Shown in pieces: positions 8,901 to 15,213 of a DNA stretch of 33,571 bases. The translations under genes and the position numbers were made by a program. The stretch lies in the NCBI GenBank assembly GCA_007122985.1, contig SKSM01000014.1:1-33571 (forward strand), given 5' to 3'. Position 1 is the first letter of the stretch; each line of letters opens with the position of its first letter. The notes beneath the pieces were generated by a model. That model was not told the origin of the DNA and ran no database searches. It saw nothing but the letters and a program-made list of their open reading frames with translations. The stretch comes from Nitriliruptoraceae bacterium (GTDB lineage: Bacteria; Actinomycetota; Nitriliruptoria; Nitriliruptorales; Nitriliruptoraceae).

Positions 8901-9028
8901 TCGAGTCGGTCGGCGGCCTGGACCAGCTCCTGCTCGCCCCACTCAGCGACAGATGCCCACAACAGCAGCGACCCTGCGGCAGGGACCGGTTCACCCGGAA
9001 CGAAGGTCAACTGGGCGGCACGGGCCAC
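5984..9028 (-). CDS. helZ: SNF2/Swi2-family DNA-dependent ATPase, HelZ-like
   Basis: A 1014-residue protein starting at GTG 9028 behind AGGAGGGG. The N-terminal half (about 1-500) carries the bacterial SNF2-associated region. The C-terminal half is a complete SNF2 motor: LADQMGLGKT (motif I, near residue 550), VFDEAQQIKN (motif II), MTGTPIENRL (motif III), and in the second lobe LVSLRAGGTGLNLTRA and DRAHRIGQSRTV (motifs V and VI). All key residues are present. The length matches mycobacterial HelZ (about 1013), and the downstream SWIM protein reinforces the match. The expected activity is ATP-driven translocation on duplex DNA, remodelling protein-DNA complexes during repair or transcription. 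The exact role is not established in any actinobacterium I can cite. Confidence 0.88.
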   Translation of the reverse strand: MARAAQLTFVPGEPVPAAGSLLLWASVAEWGEQELVQAADRLDLPRGEPAQLSTVVVCDGRTSRRDAPARRLPLLPAVRRLAALPLGSDWPAWSRPSASMLAWSVAAKLALELVAAGRVLPTFRPTADPAQGRASWTVVAPNDPRPTRLAAAMPIAAHALRRSGGQLAPAEELVRAFLDAVADACAREGRRPELDPRRRGPRRPWPQMWVAALGGSDPTVEHLRVAAEDLAADVEEWAAPLAGHDRRTVAQLWLQLCAPQPDESDAGVPDAEQPWALRLGLRSSIEPEHRIDAAAVWEHGGSSLELGDRRVDDPTVDLARGLRTAARLFPPLDRALSEARPTQLALTAGEVAELVTDGVEALTAAGVAVELPSALADADDRRLRLRARIGQSTPTGLRVEGAAPLGLQERTDLHYEIAIGDESISREEFAQIVALRQPLVRWRGQWVRVDDDEVDRIEQLAGRSTALSLTEALAAALAGRTDVDEFGSVDTVADGRVAELLRQLRDADAPGEPRLVGITGELRAYQERGVAWLQQLTDLGMGGVLADQMGLGKTLQALALLTSRPQDRPHLVVCPTSVVSTWERELARFAPDVAVIRHHGPDRGVAPRAFRAGQVVITSYALLRRDIELLDRVGWDVVVFDEAQQIKNPSSKGARAARSLDARARLAMTGTPIENRLAELWSIIDVTNPGLLGSQRSFSERFAVPIERWHDATAAARLRRLVAPFVLRRRKDDPQVAVDLPAKQELTVSCSLTREQVALYQAAVDDAFSVPGLGGTAFERRGRILALLTALKQICNHPAQYRREDGPLAHRSGKLVRASEILGELIDDGDRALVFTQFREMGQLLVRHLRDELDLPEVPFLHGGVPLGQRDQLVRRFQDDDDAPPLLLVSLRAGGTGLNLTRASHVLHFDRWWNPAVEDQATDRAHRIGQSRTVNVHTLVTAGTVEERIAELLERKRSLADAVVGTGETWITELDDDELHDLVSLSTTDLADDEPGDPAPEERPRLVSIPGGRA

Positions 9029-9064
9029 GTCCCCTCCTGGGCAGCCGGATCATCGAAGCTCGCC

Positions 9065-9070
9065 AGCGTA
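9065..9070 (-). promoter_or_regulatory. -10 element (TACGCT) for the HelZ-SWIM operon
   Basis: TACGCT on the minus strand predicts a start near 9058 and a leader of about 30 bases holding the AGGAGGGG ribosome site of the helicase. Confidence 0.45.
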
Positions 9071-9195
9071 CGGCGTCGCCGCCACGGCTTCGCACGGGCC
9101 GGTCCCACCCGATCGTGATCGCTCGACCGGGCGCTACGGAAGGTGACCGCAGCAGGATGCGTTCACCTTGTTGAGGAGGCATCCTCACGCCCCAC

Positions 9196-9214
9196 GTCAC
9201 CGAACCCCGGTGAC
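9196..9214. promoter_or_regulatory. Operator-like inverted repeat GTCACC-N7-GGTGAC
   Basis: Perfect 6-base arms lie immediately upstream of a TACGTT -10 element (9223-9228). The repeat therefore covers the -35 to spacer region of the promoter for the 90-residue gene. That is a classic repressor position. The bound protein is unknown. Confidence 0.4.
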
Positions 9215-9222
9215 GGCCCCGG

Positions 9223-9228
9223 TACGTT
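9223..9228 (+). promoter_or_regulatory. -10 element (TACGTT) for the 90-residue gene
   Basis: TACGTT predicts a transcript start near 9235 and a leader of about 34 bases to ATG 9269. Confidence 0.45.
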
Positions 9229-9268
9229 TTCGACCCGAACGATCACCCGCTCGCACTTCGGAGGAACA

Positions 9269-9541
9269 ATGTCCGAGACGCCAGCCGCGACCGAGCACGC
9301 CTCAGCGTCGGCCACGCAGGCCTCGACGGCCGAGGTCACGATCGCCTGGCTCCAGGACCAGTTCCCGGGCTGGACGATCGAGCTCGACGAGTCGGCCTCG
9401 TGGGACGGCGAGACCCGCCCGCTGTGGATCGCCCGCCGGGAGGGACACCATCCCCAGGCGGAACTGACCGCAGCCAAGCTGCACACCCGACTCAGCGACT
9501 ACCTCGACCGTGAGTCACAACGGCAGGCGATGATGAACTGA
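9269..9541 (+). CDS. Conserved-looking small soluble protein, 90 residues, unknown function
   Basis: The start is ATG 9269, with GGAGG at 9260-9264. The frame is open further upstream, but the ribosome site and the -10 element at 9223 support this start. The first 23 residues are Ala/Ser/Thr-rich and probably disordered. The rest is a compact domain with WLQDQFPGWTIELDES, then LWIARREGHHPQAELTAAKL and a C-terminal helix. There is no signal peptide or membrane helix. The alternation looks like a small alpha/beta fold. I do not recognise a named family. It is followed by a weak hairpin at 9550-9563 and then the MarP promoter, so it is probably monocistronic. Confidence 0.75.
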   Translation: MSETPAATEHASASATQASTAEVTIAWLQDQFPGWTIELDESASWDGETRPLWIARREGHHPQAELTAAKLHTRLSDYLDRESQRQAMMN

Positions 9542-9549
9542 CCGCCGGA

Positions 9550-9563
9550 CGGGCAGCAGCCCG
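9550..9563 (+). terminator. Hairpin after the 90-residue gene
   Basis: CGGGC-AGCA-GCCCG forms a 5-base-pair GC stem 8 bases after the stop. There is no T tract, so this is a weak terminator candidate. Confidence 0.3.
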
Positions 9564-9640
9564 CGGCCGTGACCCCGGGCGGCGGCCGGCGTCCGATCGC
9601 CGGATGACCATCCCCGTCCGTCCGGGCCGTTGCGGTCGCG

Positions 9641-9646
9641 TACCGT
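9641..9646 (+). promoter_or_regulatory. Leaderless promoter -10 (TACCGT) for marP
   Basis: TACCGT is followed by exactly 7 bases and then GTG 9654, which places the transcription start on the start codon itself. There is no properly spaced ribosome site, as GAGG ends one base before the GTG. This geometry decides the start of marP. Confidence 0.6.
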
Positions 9647-9653
9647 TCGAGGC

Positions 9654-10817
9654 GTGAACCTCGTTGACCTGCTGCTCGTGTTGCTCGTCGTCATCGCCCT
9701 CGTCGGGGGCCTTCGCGTCGGGCTGATCACGCGTGCGCTGACCTGGTTCGGCGTCGCGATCGGCATCGTCCTGGCCACGCAGACGGTGCCGTTCGCCCTG
9801 TCGTTCATGACCGCCATGGGGGCGATGGTCCGCTTCGTACTGGCCGTGGCCGTTCTCGCGCTGACCGTGTCGCTGTGCGCGACCTTGCTGGGCTCGCTCG
9901 GTCGGCAGCTGCGCCACGGGCTCGGCGACTCGGTGTTCGCCCGGATCGACCGCGTGGCCGGCGGGGTGGCCGGGGTCGTGTTCGTCGTCGGCCTGACCTG
10001 GTTCCTGCTGCCGGCCGCTGCCGAAGTCCCCGGTGGCCTCGCACGTGAGGTCCGCAACTCGACCATCGTCGCCGGCCTTCGCGACGTCACACCACCGCCA
10101 CCGGAGGCCGCGCGCAACCTGCGGACCCTGGTCGCCTCCACCCGCTTTCCCGAGGTGTTCGGCGACCTCGCACCGACCCCTGGGGCCGGGGACCCTCCGA
10201 CCGACGTACCCGTCGACGACGAGGTGGTCGCGCGCGCCAGGGATGCCACGGTGCGCGTGTCGGCACGGGGCTGCGCACGCAACTACGAGGGCTCGGGCGT
10301 GACCATCGACACCGACACGGTGGTCACCAACGCCCACGTCGTGGCCGGCGCGGACGAGGTCGTGCTCTCCCGGCCGGACGGACAGCAGTTCGATGCCGAC
10401 GTCATCGTCTACGACCCCGAGCGCGACCTGGCCGTGCTCGACGCCGACGGGCTCGGGCAGGAGCCCCTACCGCTCGGGCACATCGACACCGGTGCGCGCG
10501 GGATCACGATCGGCTACCCCGGCGGCAGCGAACGACCACGTGTCGCACCGGTGACCATCACCGAACGCCGAACCGCGGTCGGCCGCGACATCTACGGCAT
10601 CGACGAGACCGAGCGGCAGGTGCTGTTCCTGGCCGCGAGCCTCGAGCAGGGGGATTCGGGCTCACCGGTGATCGACGCCGAGGGACGGGTCGTCGCGATC
10701 GTGTTCGCGGTCAGCCCCGACCGCTCGACGACCGCCTTCGCGCTGGACCGTGAGGAGCTCGACGCCGTGCTCGGCGCACCGCGGGTGACCGGCGCGACCG
10801 GCAGCTGCATCAACTGA
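9654..10817 (+). CDS. marP: MarP-like membrane serine protease (CvpA domain plus trypsin-like protease)
   Basis: A 387-residue protein. Residues of about 1-135 contain four hydrophobic helices of the CvpA/colicin V production type. The C-terminal 200 residues form a chymotrypsin-fold protease. The catalytic triad is intact: H228 in TNAHVV, D258 in RDLAVL and S335 in GDSGSP. Two cysteines, in ARGCARNYEG and in the C-terminal GSCIN, match the pair that forms a disulfide in mycobacterial MarP. Length and triad spacing also match (about 397 residues there). MarP acts on the outer face of the membrane, resists acid stress and cleaves a wall hydrolase in Mycobacterium. Here the M23 and Rpf proteins in the window are possible but untested substrates. 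TTG 9630 is an alternative start, with no better support. Confidence 0.9.
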   Translation: MNLVDLLLVLLVVIALVGGLRVGLITRALTWFGVAIGIVLATQTVPFALSFMTAMGAMVRFVLAVAVLALTVSLCATLLGSLGRQLRHGLGDSVFARIDRVAGGVAGVVFVVGLTWFLLPAAAEVPGGLAREVRNSTIVAGLRDVTPPPPEAARNLRTLVASTRFPEVFGDLAPTPGAGDPPTDVPVDDEVVARARDATVRVSARGCARNYEGSGVTIDTDTVVTNAHVVAGADEVVLSRPDGQQFDADVIVYDPERDLAVLDADGLGQEPLPLGHIDTGARGITIGYPGGSERPRVAPVTITERRTAVGRDIYGIDETERQVLFLAASLEQGDSGSPVIDAEGRVVAIVFAVSPDRSTTAFALDREELDAVLGAPRVTGATGSCIN

Positions 10818-10840
10818 CCGGATCCGGGCACCCGGACCGG
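10818..10840. terminator. Bidirectional hairpin between marP and the hemolysin III gene
   Basis: CCGG-A-TCCGG-GCAC-CCGGA-CCGG forms a 9-base-pair stem with one bulged A, in the 42-base gap between convergent stops. There is no T tract. It probably ends both transcripts. Confidence 0.5.
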
Positions 10841-10859
10841 CGATGGGCACTGAGGGCGG

Positions 10860-11549
10860 TCAGATCCGCTCCACGAGGATCGCGAACATCGTGGCATGGG
10901 CTGCGACGGCGGCGATCACCAGCAGATGGAACAGCTCGTGGTATCCGAACCACCGCGGCGAGGGATCCGGTCGCCGCAGCCCCACGATCACGGCTCCGAC
11001 GGTGTAGAACAGGCCGCCGAGTAGCAGCAGGCCAACGATCACCGGCCCGGCTTGCATCCACATCCACGGCAGCAGGATCACCGGCGTCCACCCGATGCTG
11101 AGGTAGACCGCGCTGTTGAAGCCCCGCGGCGGTGCGAACGGCAGCCACTCGACCACGATGCCCAGTGGCACTCCGACCACCGAGGTCACCAGCAGCACCA
11201 CCGAGGGCCACCCGGTCAGACCCAGCAGCGCCAGTGCCACGCCGGTGCCCCCGATGGCCAGGTAGATGCCGGTGTGGTCGAGTCGGAACAGCCGCTCGTA
11301 GGTGGCGGCGTCCCACGGGCGCAGATGGAGCAGCGCACTGAGCGCGAACATCGCCGTGATGCCGAAGGCGAACGCGCCGATGCCGACGGCCGCACGGATC
11401 GTCGGGGCCGTCATCAGCCACACCAACGCACCGGGCACGGCCGCGAGCGCGGCAAGTCGATGCGACCAGCCGCGCAGCCGCGGCCGCGGCAGCGACAACG
11501 CCCGATCGGTGTTCACCGATCGCTGGAGAAACCGCGCTTCCTCACTCAC
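10860..11549 (-). CDS. Hemolysin III / PAQR-type seven-helix membrane protein
   Basis: A 229-residue protein starting at GTG 11549. The frame stays open far upstream, but the leaderless geometry (TAGCAT, 7 bases, GTG) fixes this start. Seven hydrophobic helices follow a short basic N-terminus. The conserved metal-site features of the family are present: a Ser and His in SALLHLRPW at the end of helix 2, LDHTGIYLAIGGTG after it, and HELFH in GYHELFHLLV near the C-terminus. Members include bacterial hemolysin III and eukaryotic adiponectin receptors, which are probable zinc-dependent membrane hydrolases. The bacterial physiological role is unsettled, and the hemolysin name is historical. Confidence 0.87.
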   Translation of the reverse strand: MSEEARFLQRSVNTDRALSLPRPRLRGWSHRLAALAAVPGALVWLMTAPTIRAAVGIGAFAFGITAMFALSALLHLRPWDAATYERLFRLDHTGIYLAIGGTGVALALLGLTGWPSVVLLVTSVVGVPLGIVVEWLPFAPPRGFNSAVYLSIGWTPVILLPWMWMQAGPVIVGLLLLGGLFYTVGAVIVGLRRPDPSPRWFGYHELFHLLVIAAVAAHATMFAILVERI

Positions 11550-11556
11550 GTCATCG

Positions 11557-11562
11557 ATGCTA
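11557..11562 (-). promoter_or_regulatory. Leaderless promoter -10 (TAGCAT) for the hemolysin III gene
   Basis: On the minus strand TAGCAT is followed by exactly 7 bases and GTG 11549. A GAGG lies upstream of the -10 element and so would be outside the message. Leaderless initiation is the simplest reading. Confidence 0.5.
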
Positions 11563-11697
11563 CCTCGCGACGCACAGGCTCGATCGAGGACCGCGGCCGG
11601 CGAGCTCCCCGTGCCCTCATGCACGACCGTGCGCGCCAGGCGTACGCATGCGGGGCCGTCGGTCCGGTCAGCCTGCACCGGTGACGATGGGAAGGGG

Positions 11698-13662
11698 GTG
11701 AGCAATGCAACCGGTGCCGCCGATGAACGGGCCGCCGGCCGCGTCCGGTGGCCGGCGGCGGGCGGCGGCATCATGCTCGCCGCCGCCACTCCCGCCGCCG
11801 TCGGCGTCGCCCGCGGCGTCGACCCCGGTTGGATCCTCGCGCTGCTCGCGCTGCTGCCGCTCGCCGCTGCGGTCACGGTCCGGTGCTTTGCCACACACCG
11901 TGGCCGGACGCATCCAAGCGGCCACGCAGAGGCCTTGCGGCAGCAGCGGCACCTGCTCGACGCGCTGACCGGGCAGAGCGCCGAAGCGCTGCTGGTGATC
12001 AGCCCGGCCGGCCGGGTCACCTACGCCAATCCCCCCGCAGCGAACCTCTTCGGCTTCGACCCTGCCCGGGCACCCGTCAGCGCGCTCGTCGAACAGCTCC
12101 ACCCCGATGAACGCCAGGCGACCGTCGCGGCGCTGCACGAACGGCTCGAACACGGCGATGGTCGACCGATCCGGCTGCCGGCCCGGCTCACCGACCAGGA
12201 CGGCGTCGCCCGCTACGTCGAGCTCACCGCGGTGGACCAACGCCACGACGCGCAGATCGGCGGGGTGACGCTGGCCGTGCGTGAGACGACCGAACGATCG
12301 AAGCTCGAGGCGCAGCTGCGGCAGCTCGCCTTCCACGACCCGTTGACGCACCTGCCCAACCGGTCGCTGTTCCAGGACCGTCTCACCCAGGCACGTGGTC
12401 GGGCGACCCGCAGTGGACGACCGTTGGCGGTGCTGCTGTGCGACCTCGACGACTTCAAGGAAGTCAACGACACGCTCGGGCACCCGGTCGGAGACCAGCT
12501 GCTCGAACGGCTCGCCGAACGGCTCACCGCGACGCTGCGGGCAACCGACACCATCGCCCGACTCGGCGGCGACGAGTTCGTCGTGCTGTGCGAGGACCTG
12601 TCCGCCACACGCGACGCCCTGGTGACCGCACGGCGGCTGCTGGCGGTCACCGACGAGCCGTTCGACCTCGACGGCCACCACGTGGGTCTCGGCATGTCGA
12701 TCGGCATCGCGGTCGATCACGGAGAACGCACCGCCGACGAGCTCGTCCGCGACGCCGACATCGCGCTCTACGAGGCCAAGGCCGAGGGCAAGCAACGCTG
12801 GTCGCTGCACCGCACGGTGATGACCACCCGCATCCAACAGCGGCGGGAGCTCGCCGGCGAGCTCGCAAGGGCCATCGCGGACGGCGGCATCGACGTCGCC
12901 TACCAGCCGATCGTGCGCCTCGCAGATGAACGGATGGTCGGGGTCGAAGCGCTCGCGCGCTGGACCGACGACCACGGACAACCCCGTGCTCCGACCGAGT
13001 TCATCCCGCTCGCCGAGCGCGACGGCCTCATCGCCGACCTCGGGGACCGCGTCCTGGAACGTGCCCTGGCGACCATCAGCACGATCGACGGCTCCCACGG
13101 CGACAATCCACTGTCGGTCGGCATCAACGTCTCCGCGTGCCAGCTGCGCGACCCGCGGCTGGTGGACCGGGTACGCGAGCTCGCCGCCACCCACACACTG
13201 CGGCCCCGCACGCTCGTGCTCGAGCTGACCGAGTCCGTGCTGCTCGACGACCCCATGCAGGCACTCGGCCTCATGCGGGCACTGCAGGGGTTGGGCGTGC
13301 GGTTCGCGATCGACGACTTCGGGACCGGCTACAGCTCGCTGTCCTACCTGCGCCAGCTGCCCGTCGACATCATCAAGATCGACCGCTCATTCGTCAGCGC
13401 GATGCTCGACGACCCCGGGCAGCGCGACCTGGTGGAGGCGATCGTCCACCTCGGCCGCAGCCTCCACCTCGACGTCGTGGCCGAAGGTGTTGAGCAAACG
13501 GCCCAGCGCGACGAGCTCAAGGCCATCGGGTGCGAGTACGCCCAGGGGTTCCTGTGGTCGGCGCCGCTGACGGCCACCGATCTTCGCGCCCGGTTGCTGG
13601 AGGATCGCACGGTGGGCGAGCCGCCTGCGCCGCTGCGGACAGTCGGTGGCGGGGCCCGCTGA
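11698..13662 (+). CDS. PAS-GGDEF-EAL c-di-GMP signalling protein
   Basis: About 654 residues from GTG 11698. The start is uncertain: a purine-rich AAGGGG directly touches it, and ATG 11773 just before the membrane helix is an alternative. A hydrophobic helix (GWILALLALLPLAAAV) anchors the protein. A PAS domain follows (about residues 85-200, with SPAGRVTYANPPAANLFGF). The GGDEF motif is intact at residues 290-294, with an inhibitory RxxD site (RATD) correctly placed five residues before it. The EAL domain has EALARW at residue 417 and DDFGTGYSSL later, both catalytically plausible. The protein could therefore both make and break c-di-GMP. It lies 83 bases upstream of the DASS-kinase-receiver transcription unit, but with its own hairpin and a separate promoter between them. 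Confidence 0.9.
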   Translation: MSNATGAADERAAGRVRWPAAGGGIMLAAATPAAVGVARGVDPGWILALLALLPLAAAVTVRCFATHRGRTHPSGHAEALRQQRHLLDALTGQSAEALLVISPAGRVTYANPPAANLFGFDPARAPVSALVEQLHPDERQATVAALHERLEHGDGRPIRLPARLTDQDGVARYVELTAVDQRHDAQIGGVTLAVRETTERSKLEAQLRQLAFHDPLTHLPNRSLFQDRLTQARGRATRSGRPLAVLLCDLDDFKEVNDTLGHPVGDQLLERLAERLTATLRATDTIARLGGDEFVVLCEDLSATRDALVTARRLLAVTDEPFDLDGHHVGLGMSIGIAVDHGERTADELVRDADIALYEAKAEGKQRWSLHRTVMTTRIQQRRELAGELARAIADGGIDVAYQPIVRLADERMVGVEALARWTDDHGQPRAPTEFIPLAERDGLIADLGDRVLERALATISTIDGSHGDNPLSVGINVSACQLRDPRLVDRVRELAATHTLRPRTLVLELTESVLLDDPMQALGLMRALQGLGVRFAIDDFGTGYSSLSYLRQLPVDIIKIDRSFVSAMLDDPGQRDLVEAIVHLGRSLHLDVVAEGVEQTAQRDELKAIGCEYAQGFLWSAPLTATDLRARLLEDRTVGEPPAPLRTVGGGAR

Positions 13663-13680
13663 GCCGCCCACGCACGCCGC

Positions 13681-13698
13681 GCCGCTGATCGAAGCGGC
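13681..13698 (+). terminator. Hairpin after the GGDEF-EAL gene
   Basis: GCCGCT-GATCGA-AGCGGC gives a perfect 6-base-pair stem 18 bases after the stop. There is no T tract. It would separate this gene from the next promoter at 13733. Confidence 0.4.
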
Positions 13699-13732
13699 TG
13701 CGCCAATGGGGCTGCCCGGCTCGCGCAGCCTC

Positions 13733-13738
13733 TAGGGT
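13733..13738 (+). promoter_or_regulatory. Leaderless promoter -10 (TAGGGT) upstream of the DASS operon
   Basis: TAGGGT is followed by exactly 7 bases and ATG 13746. That ATG opens a 17-codon ORF rather than the transporter, so the message would begin with a translated leader peptide. Confidence 0.55.
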
Positions 13739-13745
13739 GGCCGGC

Positions 13746-13799
13746 ATGAGCCGAACCATCGCCGCCGGCGGGCCTCCACCACAGCTTGCGAACGCGTGA
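13746..13799 (+). CDS. Leaderless upstream ORF, 17 codons (MSRTIAAGGPPPQLANA)
   Basis: The ORF begins exactly where the transcript is predicted to start and ends with TGA 13797-13799, 7 bases before the GTG of the DASS transporter. It is not in frame with the transporter. The transporter start has no clear ribosome site, so termination-reinitiation from this ORF could drive its translation. The peptide contains GGPPP; runs of prolines slow ribosomes when EF-P is limiting, which suggests a control point. There is no run of a single regulatory amino acid and no Cys. The ORF could also be fortuitous. Confidence 0.5.
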   Translation: MSRTIAAGGPPPQLANA

Positions 13800-13806
13800 G
13801 CCGACC

Positions 13807-15213
13807 GTGACCCAGGGCAGCATCCCCACCCGGCTGCCGACGCTGTCGCCGACCCAGTCGATCGGCCTGGCCGTCGGCGCGGTGGTGTTCGCAGTGCCGC
13901 TGGTGCTGGACGTCCCCGGGCTCGAGCCGGCGGGTGAGCGCATGTTGGCCATCTTCCTGCTGGCGATCGTGCTGTGGGTGACCGAGGCGATCCCCCTGGT
14001 CGCCACCGCACTGGCGGTGGTGCTGCTGCAAGTGCTGCTGCTGTCCGACCAAGCCGTGGTCGTGGTCGACGATCCGCTGGTCGCCGCGGACGTCTTCGCA
14101 GCGCTCGCCGATCCGGTCATCGTGCTGTTCCTCGGTGGCTTCCTGATCGCCGACGGAGCCGCCAAGTACGGGCTCGATCGCAACCTCGCCGCGGTGCTGC
14201 TGCGACCCTTCCTGTCCGGTGGAGCACGGCGGGCGGTCCTGGGCCTGATGCTGATCACTGCACTGCTGTCGATGTTCGTCTCGAACACCGCCACCACCGC
14301 GACGATGTTCGCGGTGCTGGTGCCGGTACTGGCCTCCCTGCCGCCGGGATCCGCACGCACCGGCCTCGCCCTGGCGATCCCCGTCGCCGCCAACGTCGGC
14401 GGGATCGGCACCCCGGTCGGAACCCCACCCAACGCGATCGCGCTCGGCCAACTCGCCGCCCGGGGCGAGCAGGTGTCGTTCCTCGGGTGGATGCTCCTGG
14501 CCGTCCCCCTGCTGGTGGTTGTGCTGCTGGGTGCCTGGTGGCTGCTGACCCGCAGGTTCATCCCGTCCGACACGCTCATCGAACTGGATCTGTCGGCCCG
14601 ATTCACGAGGACGCCGGCCGCGATGGTGTTCTCCGCGGTCGCCGGGCTGACGGTCCTGCTGTGGCTGACCGAGCCGCTGCACGGGATCACCTCGTCGACG
14701 GTCGGCTTCATCCCGGTCGTGCTGCTGCTGGCGACCGGGGTGATGGGCTCGCGTGACCTGCAGTCGCTGCCGTGGCACGTGCTGTGGCTCGTCGCCGGCG
14801 GCATTGCGCTCGGCTCGGGAATCGGCGCCTCCGGGCTGGATGCCTGGCTGCTGAACCTGATGGCCTGGGACCGGCTGGGGGCCCCGCTCCTGGTCGCGCT
14901 GCTGGTGTTCACCGGCCTCGCGTTCTCGACCGTGATCTCCTCCTCGGCGGCGGCCAACCTGCTCATCCCGCTGGCACTGGGGGTCGCGACCGGGGTGGGC
15001 GTGGACGCGACGCTGGTGGGGGTCACCGTCGCGCTCGGCTGTGCCCTGGCGATGTCTCTGCCGATCTCCACCCCGCCGAACGCCATCGCCTACGCCACCG
15101 GCGAGGTGACGCAGTCGGCCATGGCGACCACCGGGATCGCGATTGGTGCCGTCGGCGGCCTCCTGCTGGCCTTCGCGATGCCGCCGCTGTGGTCGGCGCT
15201 GGGGCTGCTGTGA
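13807..15213 (+). CDS. DASS (SLC13) family anion/Na+ symporter
   Basis: A 468-residue, highly hydrophobic protein with about 11-12 helices. GTG 13807 is the preferred start; TTG 13786 is an alternative that overlaps the upstream ORF. Family signatures are LWVTEAIPLVATAL, FLGGFLIADGAAKYGL, the first substrate motif SNTATTAT at residue 159, GTPVGTPPNAIA, and STPPNAIAYATGE near the end. The second SNT motif reads SSS (residue 378 onward), a change that may alter the substrate. Relatives move di- and tricarboxylates, sulfate or similar anions; the substrate here cannot be read from the sequence. Its stop overlaps the kinase start in GTGA, so the two are translationally coupled. Confidence 0.87.
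   Translation: MTQGSIPTRLPTLSPTQSIGLAVGAVVFAVPLVLDVPGLEPAGERMLAIFLLAIVLWVTEAIPLVATALAVVLLQVLLLSDQAVVVVDDPLVAADVFAALADPVIVLFLGGFLIADGAAKYGLDRNLAAVLLRPFLSGGARRAVLGLMLITALLSMFVSNTATTATMFAVLVPVLASLPPGSARTGLALAIPVAANVGGIGTPVGTPPNAIALGQLAARGEQVSFLGWMLLAVPLLVVVLLGAWWLLTRRFIPSDTLIELDLSARFTRTPAAMVFSAVAGLTVLLWLTEPLHGITSSTVGFIPVVLLLATGVMGSRDLQSLPWHVLWLVAGGIALGSGIGASGLDAWLLNLMAWDRLGAPLLVALLVFTGLAFSTVISSSAAANLLIPLALGVATGVGVDATLVGVTVALGCALAMSLPISTPPNAIAYATGEVTQSAMATTGIAIGAVGGLLLAFAMPPLWSALGLL

Noticed and set aside
7990-8994. Long open frame on the minus strand inside the helicase gene
   Set aside because: It is an Arg/Pro-rich shadow of the SNF2 gene caused by high GC. It has no domain, and the helicase frame explains the sequence fully.
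5984-9028. Helicase as part of a phage-defence island
   Set aside because: No methylase, nuclease, phospholipase D or other defence gene is adjacent, and the pair matches the mycobacterial HelZ locus.
11619-11684. 21-codon ORF upstream of the GGDEF-EAL gene
   Set aside because: It has no ribosome site, no leaderless promoter and no notable composition.
11550-12020. Upstream extension of the hemolysin III frame
   Set aside because: It overlaps the GGDEF-EAL coding region and lacks membrane or family features. The leaderless start at 11549 fits.
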